A stretch of 64,000 nt of DNA from Streptomyces tendae (lineage in GTDB: Bacteria; Actinomycetota; Actinomycetes; Streptomycetales; Streptomycetaceae): contig NZ_CP043959.1 in the NCBI RefSeq assembly GCF_008632955.1, positions 6,448,001 through 6,512,000 of the forward strand. The letters are read 5' to 3'. Each line of letters begins with the position of its first letter. Position 1 is the first letter of the stretch. Shown piece by piece: positions 7,473-15,689 of the stretch. Below the pieces are notes generated by a model. That model was not told the DNA's origin. It did not search any database and saw only the letters and a list, made by a program, of their open reading frames with translations. The position numbers and the translations under genes were made by a program.

Positions 7473-7985
7473 TCACTCGGGCACGGTGAAGTAGCGGGCG
7501 AACGCCGAGACGACCTCCTCCTCGCCGATCCGGCCGTCCTCGTCCGTGTCCAGCGCGCCGGCGACCTGACCGGCGAGGTTCTCGGCGACCCCCAGCACCG
7601 TGAGCACGCGCGCGGTGTTGTCCACGCCGACCGTGCCGTCCCCGGCGGTGTCGGCGACGGCGAGCGCCGCGTGCAGGAAGGGGCGGGCGATCTCGGCGAA
7701 GCGCTCGGGGTTGTCGCGCAGCCGCTTGACCGCGCCGTTCACGAACTCCTCGCGGGTGATGCGCTGGTCGCCGTCGCGGTCGGCGATGCCGGCCATGCCC
7801 TGCCAGAACGCCTCGGCCCCGACGTACAGGGCCTGGCCCCGGTCGGAACGGGCCGCGGTGTCGAACTCGGCGAGCAGCGCCTTGGCCGCGGCGCTGAAGT
7901 CCTCGCGGTCGATGTAGCCGTTGCCGTCCTGGTCGAAGCCGGCGAAGCGGGCCGCGATCCTGCGCTCGTACTCGCTGGTGACCAT
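7473..7985 (-). CDS. Four-EF-hand calcium-binding protein (calerythrin/CabC-like)
   Basis: The 170-residue protein carries four 12-residue EF-hand loops at residues 18-29, 69-80, 112-123 and 146-157. Loops 1, 2 and 4 have the full Asp-x-Asp-x-Asp/Asn-Gly...Glu/Asp pattern. Loop 3 (Asp-Thr-Ala-Gly-Asp-Gly...Asn) is irregular and probably weak or non-binding. The length and four-hand layout match the actinobacterial calerythrin family, cytosolic calcium buffers or sensors; CabC of S. coelicolor affects spore germination and aerial hyphae. The ATG at 7985 is used. The gene lies between an RsbW-like and a STAS gene, all on the minus strand but in separate transcription units judging by the gaps. 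Confidence 0.92.
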   Translation of the reverse strand: MVTSEYERRIAARFAGFDQDGNGYIDREDFSAAAKALLAEFDTAARSDRGQALYVGAEAFWQGMAGIADRDGDQRITREEFVNGAVKRLRDNPERFAEIARPFLHAALAVADTAGDGTVGVDNTARVLTVLGVAENLAGQVAGALDTDEDGRIGEEEVVSAFARYFTVPE

Positions 7986-8157
7986 GTCTTCTTCAGGCCG
8001 CCTTAGGTCGGAGGGTCGTCTCGCTGGGAGCGTACGGGGTATGGGGGCAGGGGGGAGCCGGAAAGCGGTGCTCGGACCAAGACCGGGGGAACAACGGGAC
8101 ACGCGTGTGACACAGGTGAGGGGGACCACACGCGGGCGGGGGTGACGTGCGGGCGGC

Positions 8158-8538
8158 TCAGGCCGAGAGCGGGCGGGCGTCCTCGTCGACGGCGGACGGG
8201 ACGTCCGGGTGGATCTCGAACAGTCGGCGCACGCCCAGCGCGCCGAGCACCTTGTTGACGTGACTGCCGTCGGCGGCGCCCCGCGCCGGGAGGATCAGCC
8301 GCAGCCGGCCCTGGCAGGAGCGCAGCAGCCGGCGGGAGGCGATGAGCACGCCCACCCCGCTGGAGTCGCAGAACCACACCTCGGAGAGGTCGAGGACGAG
8401 CGAGTGCCGCCCCTCGGCCACCACGTCGTGCACCCGCTGCCGCAGCACCGGGGAGGTCACCAGGTCGAGCTCGCCGGAGACCCGGAGGACGGCCCATGAG
8501 CCGTTCTCCTGGTCGGTCACTTTGAAGGTCACCACCAC
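8158..8538 (-). CDS. STAS-domain anti-sigma factor antagonist
   Basis: A 126-residue single STAS domain. It starts with Gly-Ser-Trp-Ala-Val-Leu-Arg-Val-Ser-Gly-Glu-Leu-Asp, and at about residues 53-66 shows Leu-Ser-Glu-Val-Trp-Phe-Cys-Asp-Ser-Ser-Gly-Val-Gly-Val-Leu. The Asp-Ser-Ser-Gly serine is the residue phosphorylated by RsbW/SpoIIAB kinases in this family. When unphosphorylated it should titrate an anti-sigma kinase, and the RsbW-like ATPase at 6525-7004 is a candidate partner. Three GTG codons overlap the start (8538, 8535, 8532). The first follows GAGGGG. The gene is divergent from the ECF sigma gene. Confidence 0.9.
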   Translation of the reverse strand: MVVTFKVTDQENGSWAVLRVSGELDLVTSPVLRQRVHDVVAEGRHSLVLDLSEVWFCDSSGVGVLIASRRLLRSCQGRLRLILPARGAADGSHVNKVLGALGVRRLFEIHPDVPSAVDEDARPLSA

Positions 8539-8900
8539 GCCCCTCGCTCGCCGAAACGGAAGCAGTACCTACGCTTCCTTGCAGCGCGGCTGCCCACCGG
8601 CCGTTCCCTGAAACACAGCCCCAGAAACGGTTACCGAACAGAAAGGGCTTGTTTTGGTCGCCTTCGATCTGATTCGGTCGGTTCCGATCGACTCACGGTA
8701 GGGAAGGTGTGATCCGTACGGCAACCGACCTGCACCGGCGGCCTCTTACCACGGAGGGCTTCGCGAGGGGCGCACATTGCCACAAAGGGGCGTGCACGCG
8801 TGTCCGTGGCGACTACATTCGTGGCGTCGCCGGTCACACACCGGCCCCGGGCACCGACCACCCCGGGGCTCCGGGGGACGAACAGGGGGTGAGGGGCAGC
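8539..8900. promoter_or_regulatory. Divergent STAS/sigma promoter region
   Basis: There is no gene in these 362 bases. Near the STAS start there is an inverted repeat GGAAGC-N9-GCTTCC (8558-8578) overlapping where its promoter should lie. Near the sigma-factor side, TACATT at about 8814 could be a -10 element. I could not assign either to a sigma class, and I did not find a GTTT-N14-GGGTAT (SigB-type) promoter. Confidence 0.3.
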
Positions 8901-9482
8901 ATGCCGAAAAGGGACGCACCGCCCCGCTGGGACCGCAAGATGCAGCAACGGCTCGCCCGCGGGGAGGCGGCCGCCCTCGGCGAGCTCTACGACCGCTTCG
9001 CCTCCCTGGTGCACGGCCTCGCCCACCGCGTCCTGGGTGACGAACACGCGGCGGACGGCGTCACCCGCGACGTCTTCGCCCACGTCTGGCAGCACCCCGA
9101 CTCCTACGACCCCCGGCAGGGCCCCCTGCGCAGCTGGCTCGCCGCCCTGACCAACCGGCTGGCCGTGCAGCGGCTGCGCACCGCGGAGACCGCCGCGCTC
9201 GCCCGGGGCGGCCCCGGCACCACCGAGGACCTGGAACGCACGGTGCGGCACGCCACGGTGGCCGCCCGCGCCGACTACATCGTCCAGTCCATGCCCGCAC
9301 CGCTGCGGGCCGCGCTGGAACTGGCGTACTTCCAGCGCCGCGACTACCGCCAGACCGCCGCCGACCTGGGCGTGACCGACGAGGAGGCCCGCCGCCGGCT
9401 GCGCCTGGGCCTGCAGTTGCTGGCCACCGCCCACGACACCGAGGCGCCGGGCGCCCCGCCCGGGATCGGAGGTGCCGCGTGA
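8901..9482 (+). CDS. ECF-type RNA polymerase sigma factor
   Basis: The 193-residue protein has sigma region 2 at about residues 14-85 (Gly-Glu-Leu-Tyr-Asp-Arg-Phe-Ala-Ser-Leu-Val, then Thr-Arg-Asp-Val-Phe-Ala-His-Val-Trp and Gly-Pro-Leu-Arg-Ser-Trp-Leu) and region 4 at about 125-180 (Pro-Leu-Arg-Ala-Ala-Leu-Glu-Leu-Ala-Tyr-Phe, Tyr-Arg-Gln-Thr-Ala-Ala-Asp-Leu-Gly-Val-Thr). There is no region 3, so it is ECF-like. ATG 8901 is chosen because the preceding in-frame residues look non-coding. Its stop overlaps the next gene's GTG (GTGA at 9479-9482), so sigma and putative anti-sigma factor are translationally coupled. Confidence 0.9.
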   Translation: MPKRDAPPRWDRKMQQRLARGEAAALGELYDRFASLVHGLAHRVLGDEHAADGVTRDVFAHVWQHPDSYDPRQGPLRSWLAALTNRLAVQRLRTAETAALARGGPGTTEDLERTVRHATVAARADYIVQSMPAPLRAALELAYFQRRDYRQTAADLGVTDEEARRRLRLGLQLLATAHDTEAPGAPPGIGGAA

Positions 9483-10657
9483 GCGGGCGCCGACCCGAGC
9501 CGTACGGCGACCGCGTACCTCTCGCCCCCGGGACGGACGGCCCGCCCCCGGGACGGGAGCACCATGTGCTGAAGTCGCTGCTGGGCGCCTGGGCGCTGGC
9601 CGCCTGCGCACCCGCCGAGGCGGAGGCCGTCGAGGAGCACCTCGGCGACTGCGGGCCCTGCGCGGACGAGGCCCTGCGGCTGCGCGAGGCGGTCGGCCTG
9701 CTCCACCGGCCCGAGAGCCTCGACCTGGACCCGGCGCTGCGCACCCGCGTCCTGGAGGCCTGCCTGGAGCGGCGCCCGCCGCGCATCCCGGTCCCCGAGT
9801 GGGCCACCGCCTACGACGCCGAGACGGCCCGGCTCGACGCGCTGCTCCAGGACTTCGGGGACTCCGAGTGGCACGCGCCGGTCCGGCTGCGCTGGTACGA
9901 GGGCGACGAGGCGAGCACCCGCCGCACCACGGTCGCCGGGGTCATCGCCCACCTGCTGACCGTCGACGGGCTGGTCGCGGTCGCCCTGGGCCTGGAGGAC
10001 CCGCTCGGCGACGTCCGGCCCGCCCGCCCCACGCCGTCGGACCGCACCGAGGCCTACTGGCACGCCGCCCGTTTCCCGCCCACCCGGGCCGTCCGCGGCC
10101 CCTGGCGGGAGCAGAGCCACCGGCTGATCCGCACGGTCTCCTTCACCGGCAGCGGCACCGGCCGTATGACGGTCCCCTACGGCGACTTCGCGCTGCCGCT
10201 GCACGACGCCATGCTGGACCGGGCCTTCGAGTGCTGGGTGCACGCGGAGGACATCGCCGAGGCGGTGGACTACCCCTACGCCCCGCCCTCCGGACGCCAC
10301 CTGCACGACATGGTGGACCTCGCGGCCCGGCTGCTGCCGGTGGTCCTGGAGAACCGCCGCCACCACGGGCTGGCCGCCCCTGTGGAACGCCGGCTGGTGG
10401 CGGCCGGGGAGCCGGGGCGCAGTGTGCGGCTGGAGATCGAGGGTTCCGGCGGCGGGGAGTGGCTGATCCCGCTGGACTCGGCGGCGGCGAAGGGGTCGGC
10501 GGAGCATGAGGTGGCTCATGTCGCCCTGGACGGGGCGGAGTTCTGCCGGCTGGCGGCGGGGCATGTGCCTCCGCCGGAGGCTGCGGCCGGGCAGGAGGGG
10601 GACCGCGAGGCGATCAGGGACGTCCTCTTCGCCGCGGCGAGCCTGAGCCGTATGTAG
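9479..10657 (+). CDS. Zinc-finger/MDMPI fusion, probable anti-sigma factor
   Basis: In this 392-residue protein residues 30-75 form a putative zinc-finger (zf-HC2) with His-x-x-x-Cys-x-x-Cys (Glu-His-Leu-Gly-Asp-Cys-Gly-Pro-Cys), the signature of zinc-binding anti-sigma domains. Residues 105-390 match the mycothiol-dependent maleylpyruvate isomerase (MDMPI) arrangement: a DinB-like helical bundle with Val-Ile-Ala-His-Leu-Leu, His-Asp-Ala-Met-Leu-Asp-Arg and Glu-Cys-Trp-Val-His-Ala-Glu-Asp-Ile, then a C-terminal sterol-carrier-like part. No membrane segment is seen, so it is a soluble regulator. Overlap with the sigma gene by GTGA supports a sigma/anti-sigma pair. The ligand or redox signal of the MDMPI half is unknown. 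Confidence 0.8.
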   Translation: MSGRRPEPYGDRVPLAPGTDGPPPGREHHVLKSLLGAWALAACAPAEAEAVEEHLGDCGPCADEALRLREAVGLLHRPESLDLDPALRTRVLEACLERRPPRIPVPEWATAYDAETARLDALLQDFGDSEWHAPVRLRWYEGDEASTRRTTVAGVIAHLLTVDGLVAVALGLEDPLGDVRPARPTPSDRTEAYWHAARFPPTRAVRGPWREQSHRLIRTVSFTGSGTGRMTVPYGDFALPLHDAMLDRAFECWVHAEDIAEAVDYPYAPPSGRHLHDMVDLAARLLPVVLENRRHHGLAAPVERRLVAAGEPGRSVRLEIEGSGGGEWLIPLDSAAAKGSAEHEVAHVALDGAEFCRLAAGHVPPPEAAAGQEGDREAIRDVLFAAASLSRM

Positions 10658-10683
10658 GACACCTGCGGGTGATCCGTGGTTGC

Positions 10684-10729
10684 TCGCGCAGTTCCCCGCG
10701 CCCCTTCAGGGGCGCGGGGAACTGCGCGA
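10684..10729. repeat. Perfect 21-bp inverted repeat, dispersed Streptomyces element
   Basis: The arms at 10684-10704 and 10709-10729 are perfectly complementary over 21 bp with a 4-base loop (TTCA). The core half-unit GCGCAGTTCCCCGCGCCCC also occurs singly at 33738-33756 and, with one extra C, at 33808-33827. The element lies between the convergent zinc-finger/MDMPI gene and purU, so it can act as a bidirectional terminator. From memory this unit is scattered through Streptomyces genomes between genes. I cannot count copies here beyond this window. Confidence 0.85.
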
Positions 10730-10778
10730 ACGGCCCCCGACGGCCCGCAGCCGCCAACGGGCGGAAAGGCTCCGCCTC

Positions 10779-11660
10779 TCAGGCGAACACCACGGTGCGG
10801 CGGCCGTTCAGCAGGATCCTCCGCTCAGCGTGCCACTTCACCGCCCGCGCCAGCGCCTGGCACTCCACGTCCCGCCCGACGGCGACCAGTTGATCCGGCG
10901 TGACGTCGTGCGACACCCGCTCGACCTCCTGCTCGATGATCGGCCCCTCGTCAAGATCCGCGGTGACGTAGTGAGCGGTCGCACCGATCAGCTTCACACC
11001 CCGCGCGTGCGCCTGGTGATACGGCTTCGCACCCTTGAAGCTCGGCAGGAAGGAGTGGTGGATGTTGATGATCCGCCCCGACAACTGCTTGCACAGGTCG
11101 TCGGAGAGCACCTGCATGTAGCGGGCGAGGACGACGAGTTCGACCTCCTCCTCGCGCACGATCTCCAGCAGCCGGGCCTCCGCCTCCTGCTTGGAGTCCC
11201 TCGTCACCGGGATGTGATGGAAGGGGATGTTGTAGGAGGCCACCAGCTCGGCGAAGTCGGTGTGGTTGGACACCACCCCGGCGATCTCCACCGGCAGCGC
11301 GCCGGTCCGCGCGCGGAACAGCAGGTCGTTCAGGCAGTGCCCGAACCTGCTGACCATGAGCAGGATGCGCATCTTCTCGTCGGCCCGGTTGATGTGCCAG
11401 TCCATCTGGAACGAGTCACCGATGGCCGCGAAGCTCGCCCGCAGCTTCTCCACGGTGACCGGCGCCTCGGCGGAGAAGTGGACGCGCATGAAGAACAGAC
11501 CCGTGTCGTGGTCGCCGAACTGCTGACTGTCCTCGATGTTGCAGCCGGTCATGAACAGGTAGCTGGACACGGCGTGCACGATGCCCTGCTTGTCGGGACA
11601 GAACAGCGTGAGGACGTACTGGTCGGCCGGGGCCGCGGCTCGGGTGGACTGCTCGCTCAT
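10779..11660 (-). CDS. purU: Formyltetrahydrofolate deformylase PurU
   Basis: The 293-residue protein has an N-terminal ACT domain (about residues 14-90, Leu-Thr-Leu-Phe-Cys-Pro-Asp-Lys-Gln-Gly-Ile-Val) and a C-terminal formyltransferase-like hydrolase domain with Asn-Ile-His-His-Ser-Phe-Leu-Pro-Ser-Phe-Lys-Gly, the catalytic Asn/His region, and Asp-Glu-Gly-Pro-Ile-Ile containing the catalytic Asp. Reaction: 10-formyl-THF plus water gives THF plus formate. This balances one-carbon pools and feeds formate to PurT-type purine synthesis. The length is normal. It ends next to the long inverted repeat at 10684-10729. Confidence 0.96.
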   Translation of the reverse strand: MSEQSTRAAAPADQYVLTLFCPDKQGIVHAVSSYLFMTGCNIEDSQQFGDHDTGLFFMRVHFSAEAPVTVEKLRASFAAIGDSFQMDWHINRADEKMRILLMVSRFGHCLNDLLFRARTGALPVEIAGVVSNHTDFAELVASYNIPFHHIPVTRDSKQEAEARLLEIVREEEVELVVLARYMQVLSDDLCKQLSGRIINIHHSFLPSFKGAKPYHQAHARGVKLIGATAHYVTADLDEGPIIEQEVERVSHDVTPDQLVAVGRDVECQALARAVKWHAERRILLNGRRTVVFA

Positions 11661-11707
11661 GGGGGAAAGGGTCGCACACCCGGGCCCGCGCCCGGCCTGC
11701 CGTTCCG

Positions 11708-12202
11708 CTACGCGGACCGGGTCAGGATGCGCAGCACCTCGAGCGTGCTGGGCGGTGCGTCAGGGTCGTCGCCGTCGCTCGCCGCCATCCGCACGTGCGC
11801 GTCGCGCGCCGCGCGGACCGCCTCCGGCCAGCCCTCGTGCTCCAGGTAGGCGGTCACCTGGGCGTCCGGGCCGACCTGGTGCATGATCCGCAGCACGCGC
11901 AGCACCGCGGTGTCGACGAGTGCGGCCTCCTGCGAGTCACGGAAGATCGTGCCGACGTACTTCTCCGCCGACCAGTTGTCCAGCCAGGTGTCCTCGACCA
12001 GCCGGTACACGGCGTCGGTGACGTCCCCGTAACCGGGCACGCCGGCCAGCCAGACGTCCCGCTGGAAGCCGGGGTCGGAGAGCATGTGCAGCGCGGAGCG
12101 CACATTGCTGCGCCAGCGCCACCACGGCATGTCGTTGAGTGGCATGCCGCCCATGGTGGAGGAGCGACGGCCGCGACGGGAAGAGTTCTCCGAACCTTGC
12201 AC
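11708..12202 (-). CDS. Conserved actinomycete protein of unknown function
   Basis: The protein is 164 residues from GTG 12202, or 148 from ATG 12154. It is acidic and helical, with distinctive Trp-rich segments (Met-Pro-Trp-Trp-Arg-Trp-Arg, Asp-Thr-Trp-Leu-Asp-Asn-Trp-Ser-Ala-Glu-Lys-Tyr). I recognise it as a strongly conserved Streptomyces hypothetical (the SCO4402-type group, from memory), with no known activity. TACGAT ends eight bases before GTG 12202, favouring a leaderless start there. There is no signal peptide or membrane helix. It shares orientation with purU but is separated from it by 47 bases. Confidence 0.7.
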   Translation of the reverse strand: MQGSENSSRRGRRSSTMGGMPLNDMPWWRWRSNVRSALHMLSDPGFQRDVWLAGVPGYGDVTDAVYRLVEDTWLDNWSAEKYVGTIFRDSQEAALVDTAVLRVLRIMHQVGPDAQVTAYLEHEGWPEAVRAARDAHVRMAASDGDDPDAPPSTLEVLRILTRSA

Positions 12203-12326
12203 GGTCGTCGATCGTACGTTTCCCTCCCGCACCGGTCGGACGGGACCCCGCAATTCACCTCCGCGTCACCGTCCGTCGACCGAGGGTCACTCCCGGGTTC
12301 GCCGTGTGAGGGAATCGTGCGGGGAC

Positions 12327-13640
12327 ATGACCGGCAGGCGACGCATCCGCAGCACCGTCCTCCCCCACCCCCTCGCCCGGACCGCCCGTGCCGGCGCCCT
12401 CGCCGCGGGCGTCCTGGCGGCGTCCGCCGCGCTGGTCGCGGGGTGCGGGATCGTCCCCGGGGTCACGGGGGGCTCCGGGGACGACACGATCACCGTGATG
12501 ACGTGGGCGCCCGAGAACACCGAGGACGCCGGGGCCACCGACAGGGCCGGCATGCCCGCGTTCGCCGAGGCCTACGCCCGCTGGGTCAACGCCCGGGGCG
12601 GCATCAACGGCCGCCGGCTGGAGGTGCTGACCTGCGACGAGGGTGACGACCCGCTGGCCGCCGCGCGCTGCGCCCGGCGGGCGGTCGCGGAGAACGCCGT
12701 CGCGGTGGTCGGCTCCTACAGCCAGCACGGCGACGCCTTCCTGCCCACGCTCGAGACCGCCGGCATCCCGTACATCGGCGGCTACGGCATCACCCACGAC
12801 GAGTTCACCAGCCCGCTGTCCTACCCCGTCAACGGCGGTCAGCCCGCGCTGCTGGCCGGTCTCGGCCGCACCCTCGCCGACGCGTGCGGGCCGGTCGCCC
12901 TGGTCCGGCCCGACACCATCGCGGGCGACCAGCTGCCCCCGCTGCTGGACTCGGGCCTGACGGCGGGCGGGCACGACCCGGCCGGAGACCTGCGCGCCGC
13001 CGAGGCCGCGACCTCCTACGGCGACACCGCCGAGCGCGCGCTGGAGCACGCCGCCGGTTCCGGGGAGAAGGGCTGCGTGGTGCCGGCGCTCGGGGACCGC
13101 ACCGGCACGTTCATGGACTCCTTCCGGCGCGCCCGCACCGAGCACCCCGAAGTGCGCACCGCGACCGTGCTGGGCAGCGTCGACCAGACGGTGCTGGACG
13201 CCTCCGGCGGGGCGTCGGGGCCGTACGAGGGGGCGTACGTGACCGGCTGGTACCCGGAGGCGGGCGACGCGCGCTGGAAGCCGATGAAGGAGGTGATCCG
13301 GGCGGAGGCGTTCGGCGACAACCGCATCGACCCGGCGGACGCCGGGGTGCAGACCACGTGGATCGCCTACACCGTCCTCCGGCAGGCCGTGGAGTCGCTC
13401 GGGGACGGCGAGGTCAGCGCGGACACGGTGAGCGGGGCCCTGGACGACGGTCTGAAGGTCTCCACCGGCGACCTCACGCCGACGCTGCGCTGGCGGTTCC
13501 AGGACAAGCTGGCCGCCGTCGGCCTTCCCCGCCTGGTCAACGCGAACGTGACCCTCCAGGTGGTGGACCAGGGCCGTCTGGTCTCCGCCTCGAAGGGCTT
13601 CACCGACGTCACCTCCACCCTCCGCGACGCCTCCCTGTAG
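12327..13640 (+). CDS. Substrate-binding lipoprotein, branched-chain amino acid type
   Basis: The 437-residue protein begins with an Arg-rich n-region, a hydrophobic stretch and the lipobox Leu-Val-Ala-Gly-Cys, with Cys40 as the lipidated residue. The mature part resembles periplasmic binding fold type I (LivJ-like, Peripla_BP_6): Trp-Ala-Pro-Glu-Asn-Thr at the first strand, Ala-Arg-Trp-Val-Asn-Ala-Arg-Gly-Gly-Ile-Asn-Gly-Arg and later Val-Ala-Val-Val-Gly-Ser-Tyr-Ser. It should be tethered outside the membrane and bind an amino acid, amide or similar solute. No permease or ATPase genes of the Liv type are adjacent, so it is an orphan: it must use a distant transporter or act in sensing. ATG 12327 is chosen because it precedes the signal peptide. 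Confidence 0.85.
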   Translation: MTGRRRIRSTVLPHPLARTARAGALAAGVLAASAALVAGCGIVPGVTGGSGDDTITVMTWAPENTEDAGATDRAGMPAFAEAYARWVNARGGINGRRLEVLTCDEGDDPLAAARCARRAVAENAVAVVGSYSQHGDAFLPTLETAGIPYIGGYGITHDEFTSPLSYPVNGGQPALLAGLGRTLADACGPVALVRPDTIAGDQLPPLLDSGLTAGGHDPAGDLRAAEAATSYGDTAERALEHAAGSGEKGCVVPALGDRTGTFMDSFRRARTEHPEVRTATVLGSVDQTVLDASGGASGPYEGAYVTGWYPEAGDARWKPMKEVIRAEAFGDNRIDPADAGVQTTWIAYTVLRQAVESLGDGEVSADTVSGALDDGLKVSTGDLTPTLRWRFQDKLAAVGLPRLVNANVTLQVVDQGRLVSASKGFTDVTSTLRDASL

Positions 13641-13745
13641 GCACCCCCGGGGGGAGCGTGGAACTGCGCGATCAACCCCCACGCACCGGCACCCCGCCAC
13701 CGGCCCGAAGCCCCCACCCCGTGGGGCGCCGCCGTCGACCCAGCC

Positions 13746-15499
13746 CTACAGCTGGGTCGGCGCCCGCTCGGTCAGCCCGTACTGACGAGCGATCTCGTTC
13801 CACAACTCGGAAGCCTTCTTCTTCTGCTCCGTAGCCGTCCCGCTCGCCCGGTTCCCCTCCTCCGTCTCACGGGTCGACCGCGCCTGCCCCTTCTTGCACC
13901 CCTTCTTGCCCGCCGTCTGTTCCGCCCAGCGCGCGTAGTGGTCGTCGGCCGAGGCGGACGCCTTCCACGCCTTCTTCAGCGCCTCCGTCAGCGTCTGGTG
14001 CTCGGGCAGCTTGTCCACGGACAGCTGGGACAGGTCCGTCACCAGCTGGTTCCGCTGCTTCGCGGCCTCGCGCAGGTCGGACGCGGCCTTGCCGAGGTCA
14101 CGGCACGCCTTCACGTCCTCCACCGCACTGATCACGGTGCTGCGGCTGTCGCCGCTGTGCGCCAGCAGCTTGTCCAGCTCGACGGCCTGCTCCCGGGCCG
14201 GGTCGACGGACGGTGAGGCCGAGGCCTCCTCGCTCGCGGGCGCGGTGGCGGACACCGGCTGGTTCTTCCCGGAGTCGTCGTCCCCGCCGCCGCTGCCGAG
14301 CAGGGCGCCCGCGCCGACACCGACGACGGCGATACCGACCCCGACCGCGGCGATCAGCGGCCACCGCGGGCCGCCGCCACGGCCACCACCGCCGCCGCGT
14401 CCGCCACGGGGGGCGGGCGGCGCGGGAGGCGTGGGCGGTCCGGGCGGGGTGCGGTCGGCCCGGGCGGGACGTCCGTACTCCATGCGCGGAAGCTGCTGGG
14501 TGGACCCCGCGGCGCCGCCGTCGTCGGTGCGGAAGAGGTTGTCGAACTCGGCCGGCGGCTGCCGGCTGCCGTCGTCGGGCGCGGCGCCGTAGGGCTGCGG
14601 CGGCCCCTGGTCGGTGATCGGGGCGATGAACTGGGTGGGCTCGGCGTCCGGGTTGCCGTGCTGCGGCAGCGGGCCGGGGCCGGCCGCGGGCTGCGGGGCA
14701 TGGCGAGGTTGCGGGTGGCCTCCGCGTCGTGCGCGGCGGGCATCTCGGGCGGCAGCGCGCCCGGGCGACCGGCGGTATGTACTGGGTCGCCCCCTCGTCG
14801 GGACCGCCCGCGGCGACCGGCGGGAGGAACTGCGTGGCGCCCTCGGCCCCGTCCGGGGCGGGCGGCGGCAGCGGCGCGCCCTGGGCGGCCGGGTAGCCGT
14901 AGCCTCCCCCGTCCGGAGTGCCGTAACCCGCGCCGTGCCCGCCGTACGCCCCCGCGCCGCCGGTGCCGTAGCCGTCCGTGCCGCCGGTGCCGTAGCCGTC
15001 CGTGCCGTGCCGTAGCCGTCCGGTGTGCCGTAGCCGTCCGTGCCGGTGTGCCGTAGCCGGCGCCCTGCTGGCCGGCGTGCGCGCCGTGGCCGTACGCGTC
15101 CGGGGTGCCGTTCGCGGCCGGGTAGCCGCCCTGGGACGGGGTGCCCTCGGGCGGCAGGGGGCCTGGGCCCTGGCCGGCCGGGGTCTGGCCGCCGGCGTCC
15201 CAGGAGGGCTGCTGCTGCGGCTGCTGCTGCCAGGACCCGTCGCCCGCGGCCGGCCACTCCTGGCCCGGCGCCGGGGCGGCCTGCTGCTGCTCGGGGCCCC
15301 AGGGGGTCCCCCAGGTCTGGCCGCCGGGCGGCGCGGAGGCGGGGAACCCGCCGGCGGGCGACCGGCCGGCCGTGCCGCCGGGCGCCACTGGACCGGACGT
15401 CATGCCCGGCAGCAGGGGCTCACCACCGTCGGAGGGCAGCACGATGCCTTCGCGCGCGGGGCGCGCCGAGGGCTCCTCGCCCTGTCCACTCTGCGTCAC
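13746..15499 (-). pseudogene. Pro/Gly-rich single-pass membrane protein, frame broken four times
   Basis: The gene starts at GTG 15499, preceded by TAGGAG. Its N-terminal half is Pro/Gly/Gln-rich with Gly-Tyr-Gly-Thr repeats and three copies of an Ala/Pro-Thr-Gln-(Phe/Tyr) motif. A Gly-rich linker is followed by one membrane helix (Pro-Leu-Ile-Ala-Ala-Val-Gly-Val-Gly-Ile) and a roughly 170-residue helical, Lys-rich outer domain ending at 13746. The reading frame changes at four places: repeat units 15029-15051 (23 bp) and 14991-15010 (20 bp), and C-runs near 14755-14766 and 14691-14703. Each is repaired by adding one base, and the motifs then join into one protein. It could be true decay, or sequencing errors in a GC repeat. 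The function is unknown. Confidence 0.75.
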
Positions 15500-15689
15500 C
15501 GGGACTCCTACTAATGGGGGACCTTGTGAATCGTCGGCTCACGCTACCGGGTCCCCGGAGCCCGGTGCCACGCAGCACAGAACCGGACCTCCTGCCCTGT
15601 GAGCGCGGTAACAAAACCACGTCACCGCACGCTGATTACCTCCCCTTCCGCCCCGTCCGCCTCATGTGCCGCACGGGGTGTCACGTACG

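Noticed and set aside
10684..10729. tRNA or insertion-sequence end
   Set aside because: The hairpin has no cloverleaf and there is no transposase or target-site duplication next to it.
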